64,000 bases of DNA from a bacterium. Its GTDB lineage: Bacteria > Electryoneota > RPQS01. The position numbers and the translations under genes were made by a program. The stretch is taken from NCBI GenBank assembly GCA_023382385.1, contig JAHDVH010000003.1, forward strand, positions 186,001-250,000. Direction: 5' to 3'. Under the pieces are notes generated by a model, which made no database searches, was not told the origin of the DNA, and was given only the letters and a program-made list of their open reading frames with translations. Within the stretch, counting starts at the first letter, position 1. Each line of letters begins with the position of its first letter. Below, in pieces: positions 41,860 to 55,400 of the stretch.

Positions 41860-43136
41860 CACGCCAGCCCAAACAATTTTGCAAAGTCGTTTGCGAAGTA
41901 GATCATCAGAAGCGTTACCGCGATTGAAAGAGCGATTGGCCAGACACAAAATTTCAGAATTCTGACAGTGCTGTTTTCGCCCACGACCGGTCCCGCAAGC
42001 AGAATAGCCAGGCGCGTCGGAGGCATGTAGTCGCCAACCGATGCAAGCATGGAAAGTGCCGCAGCGACGAGAATATTGCTGCGATCAAGCAATGACAGCA
42101 GAATCGGCACACCCAAAACGACGCTTGCACCGTATGCGGAAACTCCTCCAAACAACGGAACGAGTACGGCCATGCCAAGGTAAAGCTGCCAGTCAGGCAA
42201 GGACAGCAGGTTTATCACGATCCACCCGCGCGCGCCGCTTAAGGTCAGAACTTCAATAAATGCACCGATTCCTGCCAGAAGCGCAAGAATCGACAGAGAT
42301 TCGCGAGTAGCCCAGGTCGCACTATCCTTGATCGAGACTCGATCACCTGTGAAGAGCCCGACGACTGCGCTGAGAATGAATATCAAGGGTATCCCGACAT
42401 AGGGAACAACTCCCGGAACAAACTTCTCTCCCAGCATCAGACCTGCCAGAACCACAAGCGGCAGATAGAGCTTCAATCCGTATTCGCCGAAGCGAGATTG
42501 TGGAAGAAGTGTTAAGGCAGTCTGGGGATCAAAAGACTTGAAGTATCCGCCCATCAACAAAAATGCCGACAGCAGGGCAAGCGGGATAGTCGCAAGCAGC
42601 AGTGGCAGATCAAATCCAATGTACGGCATGTCCACGCCGCCACAAATCAGCATCGCGCAGATGTTCACGGGCGGTGCAACCATACCGAAGAAAGCGCCGG
42701 TCGCGATGAAAGCTCCGGCCACTGCAGGCGGTGCGCCCGTGCTCAAAAGCAACGGCGCAATCATCGCACCCGTCGTCAGAACGCAGGGTGCGGTTAGACC
42801 TGTGAACATACCGGGAAACATCACAAGCAACATCAGCAATGAGATCAGCAGAACCTTGTGGCGGCCGAAGTTCTGCACAACCCAGACGTTCAGTGTACCG
42901 AGAGCACCCGAACGCTCAAAGACTGCCATGAAGAACAGCGATGAGATTACAATGAGCATTGGATCCAAATAGAGCATGGATCCTTCAACCAGATATCTTA
43001 GTCCCAATCCATTGCCCGAAGCCAAGCTTCCACTTGCCGCCGACAACAAAAGAGCAACACCCGTAGGTATCCTCAACAGAAAGATCGCGCCGCATAGAGC
43101 GGCAATCATGACGCCAAGGACAGCTCCTTCGCTCAC
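41859..43136 (-). CDS. TRAP-type (DctM-like) permease, large subunit
   Basis: The 425-residue protein has about 12 hydrophobic segments and DctM/ion-transporter-superfamily features: LLRIPTGVALLLSA, helix-hairpin motifs FPGMFTGLTAPCVLTTGAM and the symmetrical LVPLFGGVSAYGASVVLGVP, and SVGDYMPPTRLA near the end. It starts with GTG overlapping the PgsW-like stop (GTGA). No DctP binding protein and no normal DctQ are in the operon, so it may work with the 49-residue protein. Its cargo is unknown; gamma-glutamyl breakdown products are the natural guess from its neighbours. Confidence 0.88.
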   Translation of the reverse strand: MSEGAVLGVMIAALCGAIFLLRIPTGVALLLSAASGSLASGNGLGLRYLVEGSMLYLDPMLIVISSLFFMAVFERSGALGTLNVWVVQNFGRHKVLLISLLMLLVMFPGMFTGLTAPCVLTTGAMIAPLLLSTGAPPAVAGAFIATGAFFGMVAPPVNICAMLICGGVDMPYIGFDLPLLLATIPLALLSAFLLMGGYFKSFDPQTALTLLPQSRFGEYGLKLYLPLVVLAGLMLGEKFVPGVVPYVGIPLIFILSAVVGLFTGDRVSIKDSATWATRESLSILALLAGIGAFIEVLTLSGARGWIVINLLSLPDWQLYLGMAVLVPLFGGVSAYGASVVLGVPILLSLLDRSNILVAAALSMLASVGDYMPPTRLAILLAGPVVGENSTVRILKFCVWPIALSIAVTLLMIYFANDFAKLFGLA

Positions 43137-44113
43137 CTCTTCTCCAAGAAGTACACCGGCGAAGTACCAAGTCTGGGCAATGGAGACGGATCCACCGGAA
43201 TTCCCGCATGCTGAGCAAGCTCTTCAACCTGCAGAAGATTCAAAACCGGCACTCCGGCAGCAAGGAAGTCAAACACCAATCCTCCAGTGGAGGTTGACAC
43301 GGAATTCTCCCAGTTCTTGCTATCAGGGCGAATGTAGCCCCCCGGAAGCTCCCGACCTTCAGGTCCTGTGCCGAGCATCAAATGGTTTCCGCCAACGTTG
43401 ATCAGGAGTGAGTAGCTTTGCGGATTCCCGACGGCAGCCTGCCGCTCTTCGTATTGCGCGCGACGGTTGCCCGCATCGAGTAGTCTGTATCCGAGTCGCG
43501 CGCACCTCTTTCTTAGAAAGTCAAGCGTTTCCGCGGTCAATCCGCCCCCAACATCGCCCGTCCCGCCCAGTGTCACAAGATCGCTGCGTTTGTTCAACAG
43601 GCCTTCTCTGACAAGCACGTCCTCCATATCAATCCAGGTCATATCGAGCTGATTGGCGCCATAACTTGACGCCCCGAGGCTTGCTATACGGAGCGACGGT
43701 ACGCCAAGAGTCTCAAGTGCGCAAATCAAGTTCAGATTTAGTCCCGGCAGAGAACCGGTCATCGTGACCAGGACTGAATCTTTCTTTGAAAGACCGTGCT
43801 CTTGCAGCAAACGAGTCAAATAGGCTGCAAAGTCAGGATTCGTAGCCGTACGTTTGGCCGCAAGATAGCCCGGTGTCGTAGTCAAAGGTGTAAACTCTTC
43901 ACCTACCAGACCAGTCCGATTGATGTCATTCTTCGAGTTGACTATTCCCAATCGATGTTTGGTCAGGTAGATCTCTCGAGAGGCGCGCTGCGCTTTCTGA
44001 GCAGCTTCGAGCATTAACTCGTACGAAGGGTGGCGCGATTGTGACTCTGCGTGAGCAACGGCACAAAGCAGCAGACAAATGAGGACCTTCTGGCCGCTAA
44101 TCAAGTGACGCAT
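43133..44113 (-). CDS. pgsW: PgsW-like poly-gamma-glutamate system protein
   Basis: The 326-residue protein has a signal peptide (LLLCAVAHAES). The conserved stretch INRTGLVGEEFTPLTTTPG and the following LAAKRTATNPDFA match the 'poly-gamma-glutamate system protein' family as I recall it. Later motifs are VTMTGSLPGLNL, LGASSYGANQ and TLGGTGDVGGGL. ATG 44113 was chosen over GTG 44119, because GAGGG is five to six bases upstream. By family association it works on poly-gamma-glutamate outside the cytoplasm, but its biochemistry is not known to me. It begins eight bases after the ggt stop. Confidence 0.75.
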   Translation of the reverse strand: MRHLISGQKVLICLLLCAVAHAESQSRHPSYELMLEAAQKAQRASREIYLTKHRLGIVNSKNDINRTGLVGEEFTPLTTTPGYLAAKRTATNPDFAAYLTRLLQEHGLSKKDSVLVTMTGSLPGLNLNLICALETLGVPSLRIASLGASSYGANQLDMTWIDMEDVLVREGLLNKRSDLVTLGGTGDVGGGLTAETLDFLRKRCARLGYRLLDAGNRRAQYEERQAAVGNPQSYSLLINVGGNHLMLGTGPEGRELPGGYIRPDSKNWENSVSTSTGGLVFDFLAAGVPVLNLLQVEELAQHAGIPVDPSPLPRLGTSPVYFLEKR

Positions 44114-44121
44114 TCGCACCC

Positions 44122-45876
44122 TCAGTAGCCGTCTGCCGCACCGTCACGACGAGGGTCAGAACTCCCTACCATTCGTACCTGCGAGTTCTTGGGAAAGTGA
44201 ATGGCCTGCACTCCTCCGAAGTAGTTGCTGATCGGTGCATCCGGGTATAGCTTCCACCCTTTCAGTGCAAGGGCATCCAGCGTGGATTGAGGTAATCGAG
44301 GCTCATAGACTAACGTCATTCCGGCCGGAAAGAAGCGCGGCAGGTCGAGAGCTTCGTTCAGCGGTAGATCGAATTCGAGTACAGCGAGTATAACCTGCAC
44401 AAGTGCCGCAGGAATCCGCGCTCCGCCCGGGGTGCCGATCACCATCACGGGTTCGCCATCTCTTAGGATGATGGTTGGCGCCATGCTGGATACCGGGCGA
44501 TGGTGCGGCGAAATCGAATTTGCACCGGTCGTATCTCGATCGAAGTCCGCCATATGATTATTGAGCAACAATCCTAATTCGGGAACCATGACGCCAGAAC
44601 CGAAGAAATAGTTGATGGACTGGGTAAGCGATAACAAGTTTCCGTCTTTGTCGGCCACCACAAGGTGAGTCGTATTGCCTGGGCCAAATGCGCGGACGGA
44701 ATCCAACGGAAGTAGTTTAGACACCACCGTATCCATCGGCAGTGAATCCCGGACCTCCGAAAGGTAGGTCGGAGACAACAGAGTGTCTACAGGAATGCGT
44801 GAAAACCCCGGGTCACCAAGCCAAGCAGCTGCGTCGGTGCGTGCTTTCCGAATCGCTGTGGCCACCGTATGAATATAATCCGGTGTCAATAAACCCTTTC
44901 CTTGAATGTCATACGGTTCAAGCAGCTTCAGTGTTTCCAGCAGAATTAATCCTCCTCCTGCTGGCGGGGATGTCGTTACTATCTCATAGTCGCGATATCT
45001 AACGCGAAGCGGTTTCCGTTCTACTGGTGCATATCGATTTAGATCGGACTCAGACACAAACCCACCATGGGACTTGACGGCACTTGATACTTGAGCGGAT
45101 ACAGGAGGAAAGTAGAAACTCTCAAGGCGTGTATGTGACAGGAACTTGAGCAATGCGCTTAACTTCGGTTGAGTCACGCGAAATCCTGCAGGCGGCGGCA
45201 AGCCCTCATCAAGAAAGACACGTGCAAGATTTGAGTCTGAGGAAAGCGTCTCGAGATTGTCAAGAATGATGGAGCTTTGTTTCTCCGAAACCAAGTAACC
45301 AGAATCGGCGACTGCTACTGCGTCCGCAAACAGCTCAGCCAGAGTCTTCGTGCCGAACCGGCGATGCAAGGTTTGCCATCCAGCAGGTGCACCCGGAACA
45401 AGAACGGACGTCCCACCTGTGCGTTGCGCCAATCGCAACGTGTCAAGCGGATTGAAATAGACCGACCTGCTCATTCTTGCCGGCGCAGTCTCTCGATAAT
45501 CCAAGAGGAAAGTTGAGTCGGCTGCCGCGTCATAGTATAAAGCGAAACCGCCGCCACCTAACCCACTTGCATGAGGCTCGGTAACATTGAGCATTGCCAA
45601 CGCAGCCAGCGCGGCATCTACGGCATTTCCACCGGACTCCAGCACACGCTTACCAGCGGCAGCAGCAAGCGGATGTGCACAGACCACCATTCCATTGTTA
45701 AACGCTGATAAATCTGCGCGGACGAAATTCGTATCCAGCGGCGCAGGCAAAGGCTCGACAACTGCCGGGGGCTTTGTCGAGGCGCAACCTAAGACGAGCA
45801 GGACGCAAGTGGCACCAAGCAGCTGGAAAATTATTCTTTTCCAAGCATTTGTGGGGATAAAATGGAGACATGACAT
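44122..45876 (-). CDS. ggt: Gamma-glutamyltransferase (lipoprotein)
   Basis: The 584-residue precursor has a lipoprotein signal (LLVLGC-AST). GGT cleaves gamma-glutamyl bonds, transferring the group to water or amino acids. Conserved parts: ESGGNAVDAALAALAMLNVTEPHASGLGGGGFALYY (in pieces), the autocatalytic Thr in GNTTHLVVADKDGN where the precursor splits into two subunits, and the glycine loop GTPGGARIPAALVQ. The substrate Arg lies in YRETAPA. The ATG is preceded by AAGG. First gene of the operon; facing away from marR across a 220-base gap. Membrane anchoring through lipid suggests action at the cell surface or periplasm. Confidence 0.92.
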   Translation of the reverse strand: MSCLHFIPTNAWKRIIFQLLGATCVLLVLGCASTKPPAVVEPLPAPLDTNFVRADLSAFNNGMVVCAHPLAAAAGKRVLESGGNAVDAALAALAMLNVTEPHASGLGGGGFALYYDAAADSTFLLDYRETAPARMSRSVYFNPLDTLRLAQRTGGTSVLVPGAPAGWQTLHRRFGTKTLAELFADAVAVADSGYLVSEKQSSIILDNLETLSSDSNLARVFLDEGLPPPAGFRVTQPKLSALLKFLSHTRLESFYFPPVSAQVSSAVKSHGGFVSESDLNRYAPVERKPLRVRYRDYEIVTTSPPAGGGLILLETLKLLEPYDIQGKGLLTPDYIHTVATAIRKARTDAAAWLGDPGFSRIPVDTLLSPTYLSEVRDSLPMDTVVSKLLPLDSVRAFGPGNTTHLVVADKDGNLLSLTQSINYFFGSGVMVPELGLLLNNHMADFDRDTTGANSISPHHRPVSSMAPTIILRDGEPVMVIGTPGGARIPAALVQVILAVLEFDLPLNEALDLPRFFPAGMTLVYEPRLPQSTLDALALKGWKLYPDAPISNYFGGVQAIHFPKNSQVRMVGSSDPRRDGAADGY

Positions 45877-46009
45877 AGGCCTTAAATGAACAAAAATCAA
45901 ATGCTAAAAGCAAGGAATTCTGTGTCTCTCGGAACGTGCTTCAAGTGGCAGCAAGCCTCCAGAAAATTCAGTGAAACATCGCGAAGTTAACAAAAACAAT
46001 ATCTTACAT

Positions 46010-46050
46010 TTGAAACAATATTTGACTATTTCAAGTTTCACGCTTACATT
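46010..46050 (+). promoter_or_regulatory. Promoter and candidate MarR operator of the efflux operon
   Basis: TTGACT (46022-46027), 17 bases and TACATT (46045-46050) form a good sigma-70 promoter 46 bases before the MarR start. An inverted repeat TTGAAA-N13-TTTCAA (46010-46034) spans the -35 box and may be the MarR operator, giving autoregulation. The gap also separates the divergent ggt operon, for which I found no clear promoter. Confidence 0.6.
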
Positions 46051-46095
46051 GTCCGACCTTACATAAATCATTTGAACTCTGTTTGAGGGTTTGCT

Positions 46096-46587
46096 TTGAA
46101 TTATAATCCGGATGAAATTTTCCCCTTCTGGGTCAACAGGACGGCTTTCATTTTTCGGGCACTTTTTGAACAAAGAGCCGAGCCGTTCGGCCTGAAGTGG
46201 CTCGAGGGAGTAATTCTCCTCAAGCTCGGCATGGGTCATGATACCCTTGCCGATCTGGCCCGAAATCTCGACCAGTCCCACCCTGCTATCCTCCGTCATC
46301 TCGACAAACTCGAGGAATTGGGCTTAGTTGAACGAACCAACCATCCTGAGGACAGACGAGTCAAGATTCTCGTGTTGACCAAAGCAGGGAAGTCCCGTGT
46401 TGCGGAGCTACAGGACATGACCAGCAGACTCTCGAATGAGTTCCGCGCGAGATTTGGCAGCGATCGGATCGCTCAGGCCATCACACTAATGAAAGAGGTG
46501 GTAGCGGCATACGCTGAAGACGGTCTTCAGAGTTGCCCAATTGACGAAGAACATCATGACTCAGATAAGCAGGCAGGACATGCGTAA
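46096..46587 (+). CDS. MarR-family transcriptional regulator
   Basis: The 163-residue winged-helix protein has the MarR pattern: helix-turn-helix LADLARNLDQSHPAILRHLDKLEELGLVER and the wing NHPEDRRVKILVLTKAGK (in pieces: DRRVKILVLTKAG). It starts at TTG 46096 with GAGGG about seven bases upstream. Its last codons overlap the outer-membrane factor gene that follows, so it is co-transcribed with the RND pump it probably represses, relieved by pump substrates. Confidence 0.9.
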   Translation: MNYNPDEIFPFWVNRTAFIFRALFEQRAEPFGLKWLEGVILLKLGMGHDTLADLARNLDQSHPAILRHLDKLEELGLVERTNHPEDRRVKILVLTKAGKSRVAELQDMTSRLSNEFRARFGSDRIAQAITLMKEVVAAYAEDGLQSCPIDEEHHDSDKQAGHA

Positions 46588-48007
46588 CTTCTACTTACTC
46601 TCGCTTGGCATGGCGCTTCTGGCTGGAGGGTGCGGATATGTTCAAAGGCATAATGCACCACAAATCGCTGACTTACCTTCAAACTATCACACCAGCTCGG
46701 AACTGAGCGAGTTTCGCGATGAAGCATGGTGGGTCGAGTTTGGAGATGAGACTCTAAATCAGCTCATGAATGAAGCAATTTCAAATAGTCCGAGTCTCGA
46801 GGCAGCCTTGGCGCGACTGCAACAGTTCCGTGCCCAGAGCAGAGCGACGCGGGCGAGCCTCTTCCCAACTCTGACCGCTTCCGGATCCTATCAAGACGGC
46901 GAGCGCGCATTCGGAGGTTTTGGGAAAATCGAGCTGGGATACTACGACGTTAACATAACAGCTCAATATGAGATTGACTTATGGGGAAAGCTGTCGGCTC
47001 GGCGGAGGGCCGCATTTGGCGATTTATTGGCTTCGGAAAACGACGCGCGTGCGGCCTTGCTGACATTGACGTCACAGATTGCGCGGACGTATTTTCAAAT
47101 TCTTGATCTTCGCGAGCAGCAGCGACTGATTGACCAGACCATCGCTGCAAATCAGAGCGCTTTTGATCTTGTGAAGAGTCGCTATGCATTGGGCATCGTC
47201 ACGTCCCTCGATGTCTATCAATCGGAGTCCAGCCTGGCACAATCACGCGCACAGAGATCAACTATAGAGGCTTCGCTGGCCGCGATGGAGCATTTGCTGT
47301 CCGTCTTGCTCGGGCGCTACCCTGAAGCCGGAATTGCAGGTAATATGATTTCTCTCCCGCCGGCGGTCGTAGACATCGGGACGGGATTGCCTTCTGACTT
47401 GCTTGAGCGCAGACCCGATATACGATCTGCACGGGCACGGCTGCTCGCTTCGGATGCGCGTTGGGCATCTGCAAATGCCGCCCTCCTCCCGAGTTTTACG
47501 CTTACCGGATCTTATGGGAACATTAACAAGAACCTGGAAGACGCGCTTGACCCCGAGAACTTGCTTTGGAATCTTGTTGCGGGCTTAACGGCACCGATTT
47601 TTCAGGGCGGTCGATTGGTAGGAGAAGCGCAGCGATCTGAAGCTGTTTTCTATGAAACTGCTGCAAACTACAAAGCGGTCGTGCTGAATGCTTTTAGGGA
47701 GGTTGAAGACGCGCTGGTCCGGGGTGAAAAACAGAAGGAACGCATTCTCGAGCTGGAAAGGCAAACTGCCGCTGCCGGTAACTCACTCCGAGTCGCGGAA
47801 GATCAGTATCGGCAAGGCGTCATTAACTACCTGCAAGTGCTGATTGCACAAAACTCTTACTATCAAGCTCAAAGTGCCCTAATCAGCGCGCGGCGAGAAC
47901 TTATTCAGAATCGAATTGACTTAGCGTCCGCGCTCGGCGGCTCGTGGACGGACGAAATACTGGGGAACCGTGAGCCGTCGCCGAAACTGCATACGGAGGT
48001 TCGTTGA
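46580..48007 (+). CDS. Outer-membrane factor lipoprotein (NodT/TolC-like)
   Basis: The 475-residue protein has a lipoprotein signal (LLAGGC-GY) and the OMF double repeat: ALARLQQFRAQSRATRASLFPTL for the first helical hairpin and WASANAALLPSFTLTGSYGN for the matching second repeat. LLERRPDIRSARARL is the NodT-family signature. It should form the outer-membrane exit duct of the pump. ATG 46580 was chosen because AGGAC lies just upstream and it begins the signal peptide; it overlaps the marR stop (ATGCGTAA). Confidence 0.92.
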   Translation: MRNFYLLSLGMALLAGGCGYVQRHNAPQIADLPSNYHTSSELSEFRDEAWWVEFGDETLNQLMNEAISNSPSLEAALARLQQFRAQSRATRASLFPTLTASGSYQDGERAFGGFGKIELGYYDVNITAQYEIDLWGKLSARRRAAFGDLLASENDARAALLTLTSQIARTYFQILDLREQQRLIDQTIAANQSAFDLVKSRYALGIVTSLDVYQSESSLAQSRAQRSTIEASLAAMEHLLSVLLGRYPEAGIAGNMISLPPAVVDIGTGLPSDLLERRPDIRSARARLLASDARWASANAALLPSFTLTGSYGNINKNLEDALDPENLLWNLVAGLTAPIFQGGRLVGEAQRSEAVFYETAANYKAVVLNAFREVEDALVRGEKQKERILELERQTAAAGNSLRVAEDQYRQGVINYLQVLIAQNSYYQAQSALISARRELIQNRIDLASALGGSWTDEILGNREPSPKLHTEVR

Positions 48008-48009
48008 AC

Positions 48010-49172
48010 ATGACTGCCGAGAAAAAGAAGTTCAAAATACTTTTGCCTGTCTTAATCATCGTGGGTGGCTTCCTCCTCATGATGGGACTGATTGCGAGCC
48101 GCAAGAAGCCGGAGTCGAGCATTCCGAGCTTTGCCGGCGTGCTGGTTGAAGTGCAATCAGTATCGAAAGAATCCCACCGCGCAACGGTCAGCGGTAGTGG
48201 AACCGTGCGAGCTAAGCAAGAAGTCTCTCTATCTCCTCAAGTAGGAGGGAAGGTGGAATGGGTAAGTGAGCAGTGCGCCGCCGGCGGCGAGTTTCGCAAG
48301 GGCGATATCCTATTCCGGATTGAGTCGATTGACTACGAGCTTGCGGTTGAGCAAGCTCGGGCACGAGTCGCGCAATCGGAATATCAGCTTGCAGTCGAAC
48401 AGGCACAGGCGGACGTCGCCAAGCGGGAGTGGAATCGAATGGAGGAAAGCAAAGCCGCTGTCGCCGACACACCAACTTCACTCGTCCTGCGCGAACCCCA
48501 ACTAAAGCAAGCGGAGTCCAATCTTGCGTCTGCAAAGGCCGCTCTCGAGCAAGCCGAACTCGCGCTCGAGAGGACAAGAGTTCGTGCTCCTTTTTCAGGA
48601 CGAATACGTCGTGAATCCGTTGATGTGGGCCAGATGGTCTCGCCGGGTATGCCGGTGGGCAGTCTGTACTCGACTGATGTCGTGGAAATTGAGGTCGGAT
48701 TGCCTGTTGAAGAACAGAGGTGGCTTGAGATTCCGGGTTCACCTGCGACAGTGACATTGAAAGTTGATAGAAACGACTTCACCTGGAGTGGCAAAGTTGT
48801 GCGTTGGGTCGGTGCGCTGGACAGCGTGGGGCGACTTGCACGTGTGATAGTGGACGTTGCAGCACCTTATGCAGAAAGAGAAGACGGCGGGCCGGTCCTT
48901 GCGGTCGGCAGTTTTGTGAACGTGGATATCCTTGGAAGAGAGATGCCCGATGTTGTACAACTTCCGCGTTCAGCCGTTCACAGCAACGACATCGTCTGGA
49001 TCGCAAGGCCGGATAACACTCTCGAGTTGAGGCCCACCACGTGCATTCTAAGAACCCGCAACTTTGTCTATCTCAGCCAAGGGCTTGATGCGGGCGAACG
49101 TGTTATACTGACCAGTATTTCCGGCGCAGCGGACGGTATGAAGCTACGCATTGCAAACGGAGGCTCGAACGG

Positions 49173-49176
<4 letters not shown>
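48010..49176 (+). CDS. RND periplasmic adaptor (membrane fusion) protein
   Basis: The 388-residue protein has an N-terminal membrane anchor (LLPVLIIVGGFLLMMGLIA), the lipoyl half-motif GSGTVRAKQEVSLSPQVGGKVEWV, a coiled-coil hairpin (about residues 95-180, AVEQAQADVAKREWNRMEE) and the returning lipoyl RVRAPFSGRIRRESVDVGQMV. A beta-barrel and membrane-proximal domain follow. GGAGG nine bases upstream supports ATG 48010. It overlaps the pump gene by four bases and links the inner-membrane pump to the NodT-like duct. Confidence 0.93.
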
Positions 49177-52373
<3,197 letters not shown>

Positions 52374-52395
52374 AGTTCTTGATTGTACCGTAACG

Positions 52396-52420
52396 CTGCG
52401 GGCGGCCATTGGCCGCCCGC
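52396..52420. terminator. Hairpin between the RND pump gene and nrdJ
   Basis: A perfect GC-rich ten-base repeat (gcgggcggcc / ggccgcccgc) with a three-base loop lies between the convergent genes. Neither side has a strong T-run, so termination is likely but not certain. Confidence 0.6.
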
Positions 52421-52447
52421 AAGTGTTTAGAATTCGGGGCTAACGGA

Positions 52448-55400
52448 TCAGCTGCATCCGCTCGTGCTGCCGCACGTCGTGCACTTCAGACAAGTACCGT
52501 TGCGCACCATTGTGAAACTGCCGCATTCACTGCACGCGTCGCCTTCATAGCCTTGGCGGCGGGCGAGTTCAATCAGCTGCGACTTGCTCTGTCCTGCTAC
52601 GTGTCCGTTCGTGTGGTGGTTTTCGCCGTAGGAAGCGGTTTCGTGAGATTGCGTCTGGGATTGAGCTTCTTCCACTGTTGAAGCAGAAGCAGTTGCGTAA
52701 GCCTGCGTCGAGGGGGAGTCTTCTTCACGGTCCGCTTTCTCCTCTATGGTGTCGTGGGCGATCGGAACGACGGCGACTTCGCCTTCGGGAAGGCGCCGGC
52801 TGCCGTTGATTGCGTCACTTCGCGAAGTTTCGGTTTGTGCGTCCACCACGTGCGCGAGATCATGGCGTTCAAGATAGCTGATCGCCAGTTCGCGGAACAC
52901 GTAGTCAATCACCGACGTCGCATACTTGATGTGGTCATTACCTCCGACCGGACCATTGGGATCGAATCTCGTAAACACAAACGCGTCTACATACTCTTCA
53001 AGCGGAACGCCGTGCTGCAGACCAAGGCTCACCGCGATCGCAAAACAGTTCATCAGGCTGCGGAACGACGCGCCTTCCTTGTGCATGTCCAAAAAGATCT
53101 CGCCGAGCATTCCGTCTTCATACTCGCCCGTGCGCAGATAGATCTTGTGACCGCCGATACGCGCCTTCTGTGTATACCCGTAGCGGCGATCCGGCAGACG
53201 GCGGCGGCGGGTAGTCGTGACAATCTTCTGCACGGTCTCTGCAACCACATCGCGTTCAGCTGACTCTTCCTCCAGCCCGAGTGAGGCGATGCCAAAGTCG
53301 TCGGCGGTGGCATTCAACGGCTGGGAGAGTTTTGAGCCGTCACGATAGAGCGCCACAGCCTTCAACATCATGCGCCAACTCTGGTAGTACGCATCCTTGA
53401 TGCTCTCCACAGATGCGTGACGCGGCAGGTTAATTGTCTTGGAGATTGCTCCGCTGATGAACGGCTGTGCGGCACCCATCATCTTGAGGTGCGCCAGCGG
53501 CTGTATGTATCTTTGGCCGTAGGCCCCGCATTTGTTAGCGCAGTCGAATACGGGAAGATGCTCCGGCTTCAAGTGCGGCGCACCTTCAATCGTCATCCTT
53601 CCACACACATAGTCATTGGCCTGACGGATTTGCTCTTTGGTGTAACCCAGAGCCGTCAGCAAGTCTCCGCCCGCGACCCGCAAGTCGCTGTCAGATATTT
53701 TCAAACGGTCGCGAACGACATCCGCCCCGATTATCCACGGTGCAACCGCGAAATTCAGGCTGATCGCACCCTTAATCTGCTCCTCAATTTTGTCAATGGA
53801 AGCATCCGGCAGCCCTTTGGCGCGCAAGCTCTCACGGTTGATGTGTGGCGCGCCGTCAAGCGTGCTCATTCCTGACACGTACTGAGTAATCTGGCGGATT
53901 TCTGCCTCGCCGTAGCCGAGGTTTTCAAGGGCGATCGGAACGCTACTATTGATGATTCGGAAGTAGCCGCCTCCGGCCAGTTTCTTGTATTTCACCAGCG
54001 CATAGTCGGGCTCGATGCCTGTCGTGTCGCAGTCCATAACAAGTCCGATCGTACCCGTCGGCGCCACAACGGTCGCCTGCGCGTTTCGATATCCGTTCTG
54101 AACACCGAGCGCAAGTGCTTCATCCCAGACGTCGCGAGCGGCGTCTGCGAGATACTCGGGGCAATGCGCAACGTCAAGCGGGATGGGCGGGACGCTCAGC
54201 CCTTCGTACCCGTCCAAGGTTCCACCGTATGCCGCGCGCCGATGGTTGCGAATGACGCGCAGCATGGGCTCATGATTGCGCTGGTAGGCAGGGAAGGCGC
54301 CTATCTGACCCGCCATTTCAGCCGACGTGCGATACGATTCGCCCGTCAGAATTGCCGTGAGCGCCGCGCACCACGCGCGGGCATCTATGCTGTCGTAGGG
54401 AATGCCCATGACCATGGCGAGCGTGCCAAGATTGGCATATCCCAAACCCAGCGTGCGATACTCGTAGGAGCGACGGGCAATATTCCGTGACGGGAATTGC
54501 GCCATCTCGACCGAGATATCGAGCACGGTCGTCCAAATCCGAATGGCATGGCGATACGATACGACATCGAACGTTCGGCTGGCCGGATTGAGAAACTTCA
54601 TCAAATTCAGGCTTGCCAGATTGCACGCCGTATCGTCAAGGAACATGTACTCACTACAAGGATTCGACGCTTCAATTCGACCGTCCACCGGGCAGGTATT
54701 CCACTCGTTGATCGTCGTGTCGAACTGCAATCCCGGATCGGCGGAGGCCCAAGCGGCTTCCGAAATCTGTTCCCACAAGTCGCGGGCGCGCAGCGATTTG
54801 GTGACGCGGCCATCAATACGGGCTTTCAAGTCCCACTTTTCGTCACGCTCAACTGCGCGCATAAACTTGTTGGTCAGGCGAACCGAGTTGTTCGAGTTCT
54901 GGCCGGACACCGTTTGATAGGCGGCGTTGTTCCAATCCGTGTCGTACGTGTCTATCCGCATCGCGGTATAGCCCTGAGCGGCGAACTGGAGTGTTCTGTG
55001 AATATAGGGATCAGGAATGAAATCCCTGCGGGCGCGCGTTATGGCTTGAGCAAGCCTAAGATTCTGTTTGGGATTCAGACGGGATTCCTGCGACAACGCT
55101 GGGTCATGTGCTGCGGCAAGAATTTCGTTGAGGCGGGCTTCACATACTCTGGAGCCGGCAACGAGTGCGGCGACTTTCTGCTCTTCTACGACTTTCCAGC
55201 TAATAAACTCTTCAATATCCGGGTGGTCTGCGTCGAGGCAAACCATCTTTGCGGCGCGGCGCGTCGTGCCGCCCGACTTAATTGCGCCTGCGGCGCGATC
55301 ACCAATCTTTAGAAAGCTCATCAATCCGCTCGAGACGCCGCCGCCGGAGAGTATTTCGTCTTCGCCACGCACCTTGGAGAAGTTGGTACCCGTCCCCGAG

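Noticed and set aside
45904-46299. 131-residue open frame on the minus strand opposite marR
   Set aside because: It covers the marR promoter and its antisense strand, shows no recognisable motif and has Cys-rich, non-coding-like composition.
54497-55312. 271-residue open frame antisense to nrdJ
   Set aside because: Antisense shadow of a GC-rich conserved gene, with no motif.
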